Counted from the first letter of the stretch, positions 34,275 to 43,223 are shown. The stretch is DNA of 43,308 nt from an uncultured Prevotella sp. (GCA_900769275.1 CAAGGA010000086.1:1-43308); one strand, 5' to 3'. The notes: generated by a model from the letters alone, not told the origin. Translations and numbers: made by a program.

Positions 34275-34709
34275 TCATAAGAATGGCGCGGCTATTATGG
34301 CATATCTCATGACCTTTCCGAGCGTGATGCTTATCAGGGTGATGACGATATTGGCTCTCATAAGCCCGAGCAGGATGCTTATCGCACTGCCCAATATAGG
34401 CAGGAAAGCGAAGAAGCCCATCCATGCCCCGTGTCCTCCCATGAATCTCCTCGCCCTGTCGAGGCTCTCTTTCTTTACGTGCAGATAACGCTCTATCCAG
34501 TCAAGACGCCCCATCCGCCCTATGCCGTAGTTGAACATCGAACCGCCCACGTTGCCTACGGAAGCTGTAACGATGAGTTCCATCGGATCAACGCCGGCAG
34601 CAAGCATGGCAAGCATGACCGCCTCACTGGAGAACGGGAATACGCTGCCTGCAATGAAAGCGGCTACAAGCATTCCGAAAGGTCCGTATTCAATGAGTAA
34701 TTCAACCAT
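34275..34709 (-). CDS. yqaA: YqaA-like small membrane protein (VTT/DedA-related)
   Basis: A 144-residue inner-membrane protein with about four hydrophobic spans. It shows the DedA/VTT pattern: FIAGSVFPFSSEAVMLAMLAAG (about 19-40), then GNVGGSMFNYGIGR (about 52-65) and FLPILGSAISILLG. The short form fits YqaA. Superfamily members are linked to lipid scrambling, including undecaprenyl phosphate recycling, but YqaA itself has no proven role. Its ATG overlaps the stop of the preceding gene by one base (34709), so translation is coupled. Confidence 0.85.
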   Translation of the reverse strand: MVELLIEYGPFGMLVAAFIAGSVFPFSSEAVMLAMLAAGVDPMELIVTASVGNVGGSMFNYGIGRMGRLDWIERYLHVKKESLDRARRFMGGHGAWMGFFAFLPILGSAISILLGLMRANIVITLISITLGKVMRYAIIAAPFL

Positions 34710-35680
34710 TATTCCACTACAATATGTATCCTGTCAAGACCGAGAGGGATGTCAAGCCAGTCTGTCCAGATGCCTGTCAGCGTTATCATGACCACGATGA
34801 AGATGACAGCCATGAAAGTATAGTCGGACAGGCGTGTCCCCGTCAGCGTAAAGAAGTGCGCCGCAAGAGGACTGACTCCTACTACAAGCACGGGCATGAG
34901 GAAGTGAGCACTGACAGGTGTCGCCAGAATCAGCAGCATCACCGCAAAAGAGATGGCGGCAAACGTGTTGAGAAACATCCTCGTCCTTATCTTGTCCTTA
35001 TATGCCGTCCTTATGTAATGCACCCATCCCGTCACGGCAAGCCCCAGGATTATTACGTATTCCACGAGCAATCCCAGCGTCACCACCGAGTAGTCGAAGA
35101 ACTGCCCCGCATCAGCAAGAGGAGCGAAATGGTCAGCCATCGCCCCTGTCTCCCCTATATATATAAGGTACGGGAGCATTATCCAGTAAGGAGTCGCTAT
35201 TCCAAGCAATATGGCACTGGCTCCCTTTGCCGACATGGCATACAGCGGACGTGCGACAAGCAGCACAAGCAATGGCAGCAGCCACAGTATCTGCACTGCT
35301 GCAATACTGGCAATGCCTATTGACATGAACGCATAGAAGACTAATCCTACCGCCTCCTTGTCCTGATAGGCATGGAAGATGAAGAGCAGGAAGACCAGGC
35401 AACACAATTGCACTACAGCCTCCCTCACCCCATATCCCATACCGATGCCCATCACGGTAAGGAACAGGAACGAGACTGACATCATCCTCGACCTTATCCG
35501 TATTATGGCATTGCGATTGTTTATCTCTGCCATCAGATAGGTAGATAGAGCCATCAGCAGGAAAGGCAGCCACGATTTCGCTGACACCATTCCTGCCGCA
35601 AGCCATATCAGCGTGGCATACACTGCCGCTACCGGCAATGTCAGCCTGCTGCCTGCCACCTTGTTCTGAAAGCGTTTCAT
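34709..35680 (-). CDS. Multi-pass membrane protein of unknown function
   Basis: 323 residues with about nine to ten hydrophobic spans covering almost the whole length. Short charged loops occur around RIRSRMMS (about 60) and RTAYKDKIRTR (about 225). No catalytic motif is visible. The arrangement resembles unnamed Bacteroidota proteins of the DUF6427 kind, a weak impression. It sits between purD (18 bp upstream) and the yqaA-like gene (one-base overlap), so it belongs to the long operon. A link to envelope glycan or lipid work is suggested by the following genes only. Confidence 0.7.
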   Translation of the reverse strand: MKRFQNKVAGSRLTLPVAAVYATLIWLAAGMVSAKSWLPFLLMALSTYLMAEINNRNAIIRIRSRMMSVSFLFLTVMGIGMGYGVREAVVQLCCLVFLLFIFHAYQDKEAVGLVFYAFMSIGIASIAAVQILWLLPLLVLLVARPLYAMSAKGASAILLGIATPYWIMLPYLIYIGETGAMADHFAPLADAGQFFDYSVVTLGLLVEYVIILGLAVTGWVHYIRTAYKDKIRTRMFLNTFAAISFAVMLLILATPVSAHFLMPVLVVGVSPLAAHFFTLTGTRLSDYTFMAVIFIVVMITLTGIWTDWLDIPLGLDRIHIVVE

Positions 35681-35698
35681 ATAGCGTTGTCAGTGACC

Positions 35699-37057
35699 TT
35701 ACAGGTCTTTTCCTATGTCACGTCTGAAATATTTGTCCGTGAAACATATCTTCTGTGCCTCTCGGAACGACTTTTCCAAAGCCTCTTCCTTATCCTTTCC
35801 ATAGGAACTGACGGCGATGACGCGTCCGCCATTGGTGACGGTCTGTCCGTCTTTCCCTGCCGTTCCGGAATGGAAGACTATACTTCCCTCGACGTTTTCG
35901 ATACCCGTTATTGGATAACCCTTCCTGTATTCCTGCGGATAACCGCCGCTGACAAGCATCACGCATACGGCGGCACGCTCATCAAACTCTATCTTCCTCT
36001 CGTCAAGATTGCCGTCGGCAACGCCCTCAAAGAGGTCAACGAGGTCGCTTTTCAGGCGCAGCATCACGCTCTCCGTCTCGGGATCGCCCATACGGCAGTT
36101 GTACTCTATCACCATAGGCTCACCATTGACGTTGATAAGTCCGAAGAAGATAAATCCCTTATAGTCAATATTCTCCTCAGCAAGTCCCTCTACGGTAGGA
36201 CGGATGATGCGGTCCTCGACTTTCTGCATCCACTCTTTCGTGGCAAAGGGTACAGGCGTAACGCTGCCCATGCCGCCGGTATTAAGCCCGGTGTCGCCCT
36301 CTCCGATGCGCTTATAATCCTTTGCCTCGGGCAGAATCTTATAGTTCCTGCCGTCCGTAAGCACGAATACCGAGCACTCTATGCCTGACAGGAACTCCTC
36401 TATCACCACGCGGCTTGACGCATTGCCGAACATTCCGCCGAGCATTTCCCTCAGTTCCTTCTTCGCCTCATCGAGGGTATCGAGGATGAGAACACCCTTT
36501 CCGGCACACAGTCCGTCAGCCTTCAGCACGTAGGGAGCCTGTAACGTCTCAAGGAAACTCAGTCCCTCCTCAAGATGTTCCCCATCGAAAGTCTCGTAGG
36601 CCGCTGTCGGAATGCCGTGACGCTTCATGAAAGCCTTTGCAAAATCCTTGGAGCCCTCCAGCACGGCACCAGCCTTTGACGGACCTATGACAGGCACTCC
36701 GGCAGTGCGGGCATCGCTTCTGAGGTCATCATATACACCCTTTACGAGGGGGTCTTCCGGTCCAACGACAACCATGTCTATCCTGTTCTCTACGACAAAT
36801 GCCTTTATAGCCTCGAAATCATCGGCCTTTACAGCCACGTTTTCCGTAACGCACTGCGGTGTGCAGTGACATCCAGCACAAGGCATCCCGGCTGTTCCTG
36901 CATTACCAGGCGCAATAAACAGTTTCTCGCACTTGGGACTCTGTGCTATTTTCCATGCGAGGGCATGCTCGCGTCCGCCACTTCCTAAAAGCAGGAGTCT
37001 CTTTCCTTTTGCCCTCTCCGCATTGCAGGAAAGGGAATAATCGGTATTGCAACTCAT
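35699..37057 (-). CDS. purD: Phosphoribosylamine-glycine ligase PurD
   Basis: 452 residues, joining glycine to phosphoribosylamine with ATP in purine synthesis. The N-domain signature LLLLGSGGREHALAWKIAQS is at about 21-40. The ATP-grasp domain (about 125-330) holds MVVVGPEDPLVKG, GPSKAGAVLEGSKDFAKAFM and LNTGGMGSVTPVPF. The C-domain ends near 440. It is about 20-25 residues longer than usual for two reasons: an extra N-terminal stretch (MSCNTDYSLSCNAERAKG), with no later Met to choose, and an insertion with Cys60, Cys63, Cys65 and Cys69 (CAGCHCTPQC) after APGNAGTA, where the family normally has only a few residues. It lies within the long operon, 68 bp after the S9 peptidase gene. Confidence 0.93.
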   Translation of the reverse strand: MSCNTDYSLSCNAERAKGKRLLLLGSGGREHALAWKIAQSPKCEKLFIAPGNAGTAGMPCAGCHCTPQCVTENVAVKADDFEAIKAFVVENRIDMVVVGPEDPLVKGVYDDLRSDARTAGVPVIGPSKAGAVLEGSKDFAKAFMKRHGIPTAAYETFDGEHLEEGLSFLETLQAPYVLKADGLCAGKGVLILDTLDEAKKELREMLGGMFGNASSRVVIEEFLSGIECSVFVLTDGRNYKILPEAKDYKRIGEGDTGLNTGGMGSVTPVPFATKEWMQKVEDRIIRPTVEGLAEENIDYKGFIFFGLINVNGEPMVIEYNCRMGDPETESVMLRLKSDLVDLFEGVADGNLDERKIEFDERAAVCVMLVSGGYPQEYRKGYPITGIENVEGSIVFHSGTAGKDGQTVTNGGRVIAVSSYGKDKEEALEKSFREAQKICFTDKYFRRDIGKDL

Positions 37058-37125
37058 CGTTTCTTGTTTCTTGTATTTGTTGTTCCTGTATGTTATAACT
37101 GCTGTTCCTGTGTATTCCCAAGAAC

Positions 37126-39324
37126 CTACTTCAAATAGTCCTCGAAATATCGTGTGATACGCTCATGCAGATGCACGCTCTTGTGTCCGCTCATATTGTG
37201 TCCCTCGCCCGGATATGCAAAGAAATCAGGCTGCGTTCCCGCCTCACTGCACGCATTGAGGAACATCAGGCAGTGCTGCGGAACTACCGTCGGGTCGTTC
37301 ATGCCGGTGATAATCTGCAGTCTTCCCTTGAGATTTCCGGCCTTATTGAGCAGAGATGTCTGCGCATAACCCTCGGGATTGGTTTCCGGCGTGTCCATAT
37401 AACGCTCTCCGTACATCACCTCATACCATTTCCAGTCGATTACCGGGCCTCCGGCAACGCCGACCTTGAAGACATCGGGATAGTTTGTCATCAGGGAAAT
37501 GGTCATGAATCCTCCATAGCTCCATCCGTGTACGCCGAGCCTGTCAGCATCCACGTAAGGCAAAGTCTTGAGAAACTCTACGCCGCATATCTGGTCTTTC
37601 ATCTCTTCCTGACCGAGATGGCGGAAAGTGACCTGTTCAAACTCCTTGCCGCGGTTCTCTGATCCACGGTTGTCAAGGATAAATACGATGTAGCCTTTCT
37701 GCGCCATATAAGTCTCCCATGAGCGTGATGACCACAGCCAACGGGCATCCACGTTATGGGCATGCGGTCCGCCATAGACGTAAACGACGGTGGGGTATTT
37801 CTTAGAAGCATCGAAATCTGCGGGACGTACCATTCTGTAATACAGGTCGGTAACGCCATCCGCCGCTTTGACAGAACCGCAGAGGTACTGCGGAATCCTA
37901 TATCCTGCCCACGGATTGGCAGCCGTCAGGTAGTTGGTGCGCTTTCCCGTCCTGACATTGATGATGTCGATATTATGCGGCACGTCAGGCTCTGAATAGG
38001 AGTCGAGGAGATAAAGTCCTGACTCAGAGAGCGTCCCGGAGTGTACTCCGCGTCCGTTGTCAAGGAGAGTCCGCTTGCCTGTCTCCACATTGACGGCAAA
38101 GAAATTCATTTGCAACGGGTGTATCTCGTTGCTGAGGATGATGACCGATTTCGTCTTCTCGCAGAAGCCCGCTATCTCCGACACTACGAACGCCCCCTTG
38201 GTAAGCTGCTTCAGCATCCTGCCCTCAGTATCCATGAGATAGAGGTGCATATATCCGTCTCGCTGACTCCACAGCAGGAATTTCCCGTTGTCCCACGGCA
38301 GGAACGTGATAGGTTGAAGCGGTTCGACATATTTCTCGTCCTTTTCCTCGTACAGGGTGCGTATCTTCTCGCCCGTCTCTGCGGAATACTGGTCCAGGGT
38401 GGTGCTGTTCTGGTCACGATTGACCTCGAAAAGGTAAACGGAGTTGCCGTCCGGTGCCCACTGTATGTTGGTAAAATAGCGGTCAGTAGGGTCACCGACA
38501 TTGAGATAGAGGCTCTTTCCGTCGGAGTCAGCTGTGACACTGGCAATGCCCACCGTCACCTTGTGGCTCGTCATTCCAGCCATAGGATATTTGTCGGGGT
38601 CGTGCTTTGCCACGCGCTCAAACAAATCTACCTGCGGATAGTCCGTCACCATACTCTGATCCATACGGTAGAAAGCGAGTTTCTGTCCGTCGGGCGACCA
38701 AAAAGTGCCTTTTTCTATTCCAAATTCGTTACGGTGCACTGCCTGACCATATACTATCTCCCGACTTCCGTCATGTCCGCCAATCTCCTTTTCCTTGCCC
38801 TCGGCAGTGAGGATAAAGAGGTTATCGTCCCTGAGTTGCGCATCGGCGCGGCTTTGCGGATTCCATTCGAGAGTCCCGCCCCGCTTCTGGCTCCATACGA
38901 GTTTCTTCGCCTTGAAGTCGATAATCATGCGGCTCTTGTCATTGGAGACAAGGACAAGCGGTTTCCCGGGACAAGGGAAGGAGGCATAGTAGAGTGACCT
39001 CACCACGCTGCTGCTGTCGAGTCCCGCCCAGGTATTAAGGTCTTCGAGGGTGAACAGCGTCCTTTCGCTGCCTTTCACCTTATTTATAATAGAGACCGAC
39101 TCCATGTCCAAGCGCACGAGTTCATCGCCCCACCATGCAGTGTAGCGGTTCTCGGGGCGCATATTGCGGTAGTTGGTACCGCCGTAGTTAAGGTCTTCAA
39201 GCGAGAAAAGCCTCTCCCCTGCCACCCCTGGCTGTACCCTCACCGAGGTCATGCCATCATCCTGCGCCACGACCGTCATGGAAGTGCAGATCATAAAGGC
39301 TGCCATTATAGATTTAATCCTCAT
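37126..39324 (-). CDS. S9 family prolyl oligopeptidase/dipeptidyl peptidase IV-like, secreted
   Basis: 732 residues from the Met at 39324 (MRIKSIMAAFMICTSMTVVAQ, a signal peptide). The DPP IV N-terminal beta-propeller (about 50-440) contains YTAWWGDELVRLD and FWSPDGQKLAFYRMDQS. The alpha/beta-hydrolase domain (about 470-732) has the catalytic triad Ser602 in GWSYGGF, Asp677 in NDPTVV and His709 in GEGHNM. It likely trims dipeptides or cleaves after proline in the periplasm. The start overlaps the end of the rlmL-like gene by about 11 bp. An open frame upstream to 39654 only mirrors that gene's repetitive tail and was not included. Confidence 0.92.
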   Translation of the reverse strand: MRIKSIMAAFMICTSMTVVAQDDGMTSVRVQPGVAGERLFSLEDLNYGGTNYRNMRPENRYTAWWGDELVRLDMESVSIINKVKGSERTLFTLEDLNTWAGLDSSSVVRSLYYASFPCPGKPLVLVSNDKSRMIIDFKAKKLVWSQKRGGTLEWNPQSRADAQLRDDNLFILTAEGKEKEIGGHDGSREIVYGQAVHRNEFGIEKGTFWSPDGQKLAFYRMDQSMVTDYPQVDLFERVAKHDPDKYPMAGMTSHKVTVGIASVTADSDGKSLYLNVGDPTDRYFTNIQWAPDGNSVYLFEVNRDQNSTTLDQYSAETGEKIRTLYEEKDEKYVEPLQPITFLPWDNGKFLLWSQRDGYMHLYLMDTEGRMLKQLTKGAFVVSEIAGFCEKTKSVIILSNEIHPLQMNFFAVNVETGKRTLLDNGRGVHSGTLSESGLYLLDSYSEPDVPHNIDIINVRTGKRTNYLTAANPWAGYRIPQYLCGSVKAADGVTDLYYRMVRPADFDASKKYPTVVYVYGGPHAHNVDARWLWSSRSWETYMAQKGYIVFILDNRGSENRGKEFEQVTFRHLGQEEMKDQICGVEFLKTLPYVDADRLGVHGWSYGGFMTISLMTNYPDVFKVGVAGGPVIDWKWYEVMYGERYMDTPETNPEGYAQTSLLNKAGNLKGRLQIITGMNDPTVVPQHCLMFLNACSEAGTQPDFFAYPGEGHNMSGHKSVHLHERITRYFEDYLK

Positions 39325-40888
39325 CATCGTTATGGAAATTCCTCTTGTATTTTCCTTCATACCTGTCGCCTTTGCCGAAAGCCCTGTCACCTTTGCCATA
39401 AGGCTTGCCGCCACCCTTGCCGAAAGGTCTGTCTCCCTTGTCGAAAGACTTGCCGCCATCCTTGCCGTCACGCCTGCCATAAGGTTTCTTGCCGCTGCGT
39501 GCGTCACGCTCGGAATATTTGCCTCCGCGTCCGCCCCTCTCGTCATTCTGAGAGCGGCGGCGTTCCGTTTCCCTGCGTTCCTCTTCCCTGCGGCGTTCCA
39601 AGGAGAGGAAACGGAACGAGCGTATGTCCTGCTCATTGTTTTCCTCCTCCTCACCTATGCGTTGCTTGAACTCACGGTTCTTGCGGAAACGATGCTTCTC
39701 GGCCATCTGACGTTTTTCATCCTCTGTCTTCACGATACCGCCCTCTGCCCTGAAGTCCCTGAAACTGCCGTCGAACAGGCAGTATTTACGGAACTCGCAC
39801 TCCAAGGAACCATTGTACAGAGGCACCTTGAGACTCGGCTTCAGGCGTATCTGCTCAAAGCACTCCTGACGGTAACTGAGTATCCAAGCCTCGTTATCCT
39901 TGAAGTGTTTCTTCAGCTTGTCGCCTATCGTCTTGTAGAAAGCGAGGAGGTTGGGCGTTGAGATACGTTCACCGTAGGGCGGGTTGGTCACCATTACAGC
40001 CTTCTCCTTCATACCCTTGAAGTCATTGAAATCAGCCTGTTCTACGGAAATGTACTTTGTAAGACCTGCGGCACGCACATTGAGAGCGGCGGTATTGACA
40101 GCCTTCATGTCAATGTCGTAGGCATATATCTGATGCTCGAACTCACGTTCCCTTGAGTCGTCATTGTATATCTCGCCAAACAAGTCAGCATCAAAATCAC
40201 TCCATTTCTCGAAAGCATACTCCTTACGGAAAACGCCGGGAGAGATATTACGGGCTATGAGAGCCGCCTCGATGGCTATCGTGCCCGACCCACACATGGG
40301 GTCCACGAGGTCACACTCCCCTTTCCATCCCGTCATGAGTATCATTCCGGCAGCAAGAACCTCGTTGAGAGGTGCTTCCACGCTCTCCTGACGGTAACCT
40401 CTGCGATGCAGGGACTCACCGCTTGAGTCGAGCGACACGGTAGCCTCATTGTCGGAAATATGGACATTGATGCGTATGTCCGGATTTGCCACGGAGATAT
40501 TCGGGCGGTTTCCCGTCCTCTCCCTGAACTGGTCAACGACGGCATCCTTGACCTTATAGGTAACAAACCGGGAGTTGCGGAAGTCATCGGAATAGACCAC
40601 AGAATCCACGGAGAACGTCATTCCCTCGCCGATATACTGACTCCAGTCTATCTTCTGCACCTCATCATATACCTCCTCCGCCGATGTAGCCGCAAAGGTA
40701 TGTATCGGTTTGAGAATGCGTATTGCCGTATGCAACTGAAAGTTGGCACGATACATCATCTCCTTGTCACCGGTGAAGCTCACCATGCGGCGACCTTTTT
40801 CCACATTGCCGGCACCGAGTTCGGTAAGTTCCGCAGCCAGCACGTCTTCCAGACCCATGAAGGTCTTGGCTATCATTCTAAATTCCAT
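39314..40888 (-). CDS. rlmL: RlmL-like 23S rRNA guanine-N2 methyltransferase with Gly/Arg-rich tail
   Basis: 524 residues. A THUMP domain (about 45-155) precedes the class I methyltransferase domain (about 165-385). The latter has the SAM motif DPMCGSGTIAIEAALIA (196-212) and the catalytic TNPPYGER (301-308) of base-amino methyltransferases. This matches the N-terminal half of RlmL, which makes m2G2445 in 23S rRNA. The RlmK half is absent, as in other Bacteroidota. From about residue 390 a charged helix (LERRREEERRETERRR) leads to a tail of repeated GKGDRxF/GKPYG units to residue 524, probably disordered and RNA-binding. It overlaps cysE by 11 bp and the S9 peptidase gene by about 11 bp. Confidence 0.9.
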   Translation of the reverse strand: MEFRMIAKTFMGLEDVLAAELTELGAGNVEKGRRMVSFTGDKEMMYRANFQLHTAIRILKPIHTFAATSAEEVYDEVQKIDWSQYIGEGMTFSVDSVVYSDDFRNSRFVTYKVKDAVVDQFRERTGNRPNISVANPDIRINVHISDNEATVSLDSSGESLHRRGYRQESVEAPLNEVLAAGMILMTGWKGECDLVDPMCGSGTIAIEAALIARNISPGVFRKEYAFEKWSDFDADLFGEIYNDDSREREFEHQIYAYDIDMKAVNTAALNVRAAGLTKYISVEQADFNDFKGMKEKAVMVTNPPYGERISTPNLLAFYKTIGDKLKKHFKDNEAWILSYRQECFEQIRLKPSLKVPLYNGSLECEFRKYCLFDGSFRDFRAEGGIVKTEDEKRQMAEKHRFRKNREFKQRIGEEEENNEQDIRSFRFLSLERRREEERRETERRRSQNDERGGRGGKYSERDARSGKKPYGRRDGKDGGKSFDKGDRPFGKGGGKPYGKGDRAFGKGDRYEGKYKRNFHNDDED

Positions 40889-41810
40889 ATCCGTTTATCA
40901 GTTCCGCAACCTTGACGCGGGAACCCTTGTAGAGTTTTGAGTTTGGTTTTACATTCTCCGTGACCCACACGCTGGCTCCTATTACAGAACCCTCGCCTAT
41001 GGTTATCCTGCCGAGAACAGTAGCATTACTATATACTATGACGTTATCCTCAAGTATCGGATGTCGCGGAATGCCCTTGATAGGATTGCCCTGAGCATCA
41101 AGGGGAAACGACAATGCCCCGAGCGTCACGCCCTGATAGAGCTTCACGTTGTCACCAATGATACACGTTGCTCCTATTACCACGCCGGTACCATGGTCGA
41201 TTGTAAAATGATGCCCGATAGTAGCACCGGGGTGAATGTCGATACCTGTCTCCGAATGAGCCAGCTCGGTAATCATCCGCGGTATGAGCGGAACGCCGAG
41301 TTCGTACAGTTCATGCGCCAGCCTGTAATTCACCAGTGCCTTGATGACGGGATAGCATGATATTATCTCGCCGAAATTCTCTGCGGCAGGGTCACCGTTA
41401 TATGCCGCCTCAACGTCAGTGGCAAGCACGCGACGCAACTGCGGAAGGCGGGACACCAGCCCGTTGGCTATCTCCCTTGCCTTTTCGCGCCTCTCCTCCC
41501 TTGTCTGCATCCCCTCCTCTTCCTCGGAGGAAAAGCAGAGCCCGGCAAGCACCTGATCACAAAGCAGTTTATGAAGCCTCTCCACGCTGACACCTATATG
41601 ATACGGCAGCGTGCTCCTGTTGATGGAAGGACGTCCGTAATATCCGGGAAATATAATTGCCCTTGCCAACTGCACAATCTCCGAAAGCGCATCTCCCGAA
41701 GGTAGGGGCGTACCCTCCTGATGCTGATGAAACAGCCCTTTAATCGACTCATCAGCAGAGAGTTCATTCACTACCCCGGTCAGCACCTGTGTTGTCGTAG
41801 ATATTGCCAT
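40878..41810 (-). CDS. cysE: Serine O-acetyltransferase CysE
   Basis: 310 residues. It makes O-acetylserine from serine and acetyl-CoA, the first step of cysteine synthesis. The N-terminal helical domain (about 20-180) precedes a left-handed beta-helix of hexapeptide repeats (about 185-300). Family motifs are DIHPGATIGHHFTIDHGTGVVIGAT with the catalytic His, then GVTLGA and KGIPRHPILEDNVIVYSNATVLG. The C-terminus (KVAELINGYGI) carries the Ile-terminated tail through which CysE binds CysK. It appears to be the first gene of the eight-gene operon reaching 30102, preceded by a -7 box at 41836-41843. Confidence 0.93.
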   Translation of the reverse strand: MAISTTTQVLTGVVNELSADESIKGLFHQHQEGTPLPSGDALSEIVQLARAIIFPGYYGRPSINRSTLPYHIGVSVERLHKLLCDQVLAGLCFSSEEEEGMQTREERREKAREIANGLVSRLPQLRRVLATDVEAAYNGDPAAENFGEIISCYPVIKALVNYRLAHELYELGVPLIPRMITELAHSETGIDIHPGATIGHHFTIDHGTGVVIGATCIIGDNVKLYQGVTLGALSFPLDAQGNPIKGIPRHPILEDNVIVYSNATVLGRITIGEGSVIGASVWVTENVKPNSKLYKGSRVKVAELINGYGI

Positions 41811-41835
41811 TTATTTTTTACATAAAATTCGGTTA

Positions 41836-41843
41836 CAAAGTTA
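41836..41843 (-). promoter_or_regulatory. -7 box of the probable promoter for the cysE operon
   Basis: Minus-strand TAACTTTG, 26 bp before the cysE ATG. The nearest TTTG (41869-41872) is 25 bp away, longer than the usual 19-21, so the -33 element is uncertain. Confidence 0.5.
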
Positions 41844-42032
41844 CGAAAAAAATATGAATAGAGAAAAGCAAACGGCAGGAAAAGTTTGGTTTTACCCAGC
41901 AATATCCATACAAAGGCTGTCATCACAGACAATTCCACGTCGCAATCATCAGCAGCCCACAAAACAGAAAAATCGGACAATTACATTCTGTTACCGCCAT
42001 CCCGCCAGGCATTTTTCGCACTTTCATAACGC

Positions 42033-42134
42033 AAAAGCGGCGATATCGCACTGCAATATCGCCGCTTTTACCTTACAATAGCATAGATATTACACTGTGA
42101 CAGCATAGTTTTCGCCTCGCAATATCAATGCTTT
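42033..42134. repeat. Cluster of AAAGC-NNN-GATATTGC cores, including a 14-bp hairpin
   Basis: AAAGCGGCGATATCGC (42034-42049, plus), its near-complement (42053-42068, minus), a degenerate copy (42078-42093, plus) and AAAGCATTGATATTGC on the minus strand (42119-42134). The first two form a perfect 14-bp hairpin (42033-42046 with 42056-42069). The last copy is identical in its 16 bases to the cores of the array at 10900-10959. Confidence 0.75.
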
Positions 42135-42449
42135 TACCCCTAAAACACATCCCAACCACCGCAAAACACCGAATTTCAGCCGAGCAAAGGACTCTTTCGC
42201 ATTTTTCCCAAAACAGCACATCCCGTTTTTCGCACTTTTCCGACCCTCTGACAGGCGCACCCCCATTTCCGGCACTACACGAAGACCGAAGCCTTTTGCA
42301 GCCACCAGCACTTCATCATTTTTCCATCAAAGAAAAATCGAACAATTCCCATTTTCACTTCCAATCCGTAACCATTCGCGTCAATGTTTTATATATGTTA
42401 CAAAATGTAATTTTTGCACAATTTCTGCGCATTTTCGGCAATAAATCAT

Positions 42450-42457
42450 TATCTTTG
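42450..42457 (+). promoter_or_regulatory. -7 box of a promoter for the right-end nucleotidyltransferase
   Basis: TATCTTTG followed by C, about 40 bp before the ATG at 42497. The -33 region shows only a weak TTTCTG match (42422-42427). Confidence 0.5.
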
Positions 42458-42496
42458 CAAAATATTAGTCATAACAAAAAAAACATAACCCGGAAA

Positions 42497-43222
42497 ATGA
42501 AATTCGCCATAATAGCAGCAGGAGAAGGTTCACGCCTCGCCAAGGAAGGCATCACGGCACCGAAGCCCCTCGTAGAAATCAAGGGAGAAATGCTGATAGA
42601 CAGACTGCTGCGCATCTTCACTGACTGCTGCGCATCCGAGATTGCCGTCATCTGCAACGACCTCACTCCATACGTCAGCGCACATCTTGCAGACATTGAG
42701 CAGAACGGACTCAACGGCAGACGCATACCGCTGCGGCACATCGTGAAAACGACGCCGAGTTCCATGCACAGTTTCTATGAGCTGTCACCGCTTCTGGACG
42801 GTGAACCCTTTGTAATGACAACGGTAGATACCATATTCCGGGAAGAGGAATTCAGAGATTACATCCGATTCTTCGCCTCTTCCCTCGACAATGGTAAGGC
42901 AGATGGCGTGATGGGAGTCACAGATTTCATCGACGACGAGAAGCCCCTATACGTTCGTACCAATCAGGATAACAGGATAACAGGTTTCCTCGACACCGAC
43001 CCGGCACATGAATGCCGATACATCTCCGGTGGCATATACGGTCTCTCAGCATCAGCCATCGACACCCTGAGACGGTGCATGGAAAGCGGACAGAGCCGTA
43101 TGCGCAACTTCCAGCGCGGACTTGTCGAAGACGGGAGACGGCTTCTCGCCTACCCTTTCACGAAAGTCCTCGACATAGACCACGCATCCGACATCGCCAA
43201 GGCTGAAAGCCTGATGGGGTAA
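42497..43222 (+). CDS. Small sugar nucleotidyltransferase family protein
   Basis: 241 residues from the Met at 42497. The NTP-transferase signature AAGEGSRLAKEGITAPKPLVEIKG is at about 7-30, and TTVDTIFREEEF (about 111-122) holds the metal-binding acidic pair. The short length, without a beta-helix or acyltransferase domain, fits cytidylyl-/uridylyl- or MobA-like transferases acting on a sugar or polyol phosphate. The product is unknown. An in-frame extension to 42128 is rejected because it runs through the repeat cluster and starts before the promoter. A repeat-rich hairpin region follows the stop. Confidence 0.85.
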   Translation: MKFAIIAAGEGSRLAKEGITAPKPLVEIKGEMLIDRLLRIFTDCCASEIAVICNDLTPYVSAHLADIEQNGLNGRRIPLRHIVKTTPSSMHSFYELSPLLDGEPFVMTTVDTIFREEEFRDYIRFFASSLDNGKADGVMGVTDFIDDEKPLYVRTNQDNRITGFLDTDPAHECRYISGGIYGLSASAIDTLRRCMESGQSRMRNFQRGLVEDGRRLLAYPFTKVLDIDHASDIAKAESLMG

Positions 43223-43223
43223 A

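Larger units (their letters stand above)
41811..42496. other. Divergent intergenic region with repeats
   Basis: This 686-bp gap contains the two promoters' -7 boxes (41836-41843 and 42450-42457) and the 16-bp-core repeat cluster (42033-42134). Short direct repeats also occur: AGAAAAATCG-ACAATT near 41967 and 42331, and TTTTTCGCACTTT near 42012 and 42224. A frame open from 42128 into the next gene has no coding character before 42497. Confidence 0.55.

Noticed and set aside
39325..39654. A longer N-terminus for the S9 peptidase
   Set aside because: It would place about 110 residues from another frame of the rlmL-like repeat tail before the signal peptide, which must be N-terminal.
39251..39961. 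A plus-strand frame rich in hydrophobic repeats opposite the rlmL-like tail
   Set aside because: Its membrane-like repeats are just the complement of the Gly/Arg/Lys repeats of the real gene.
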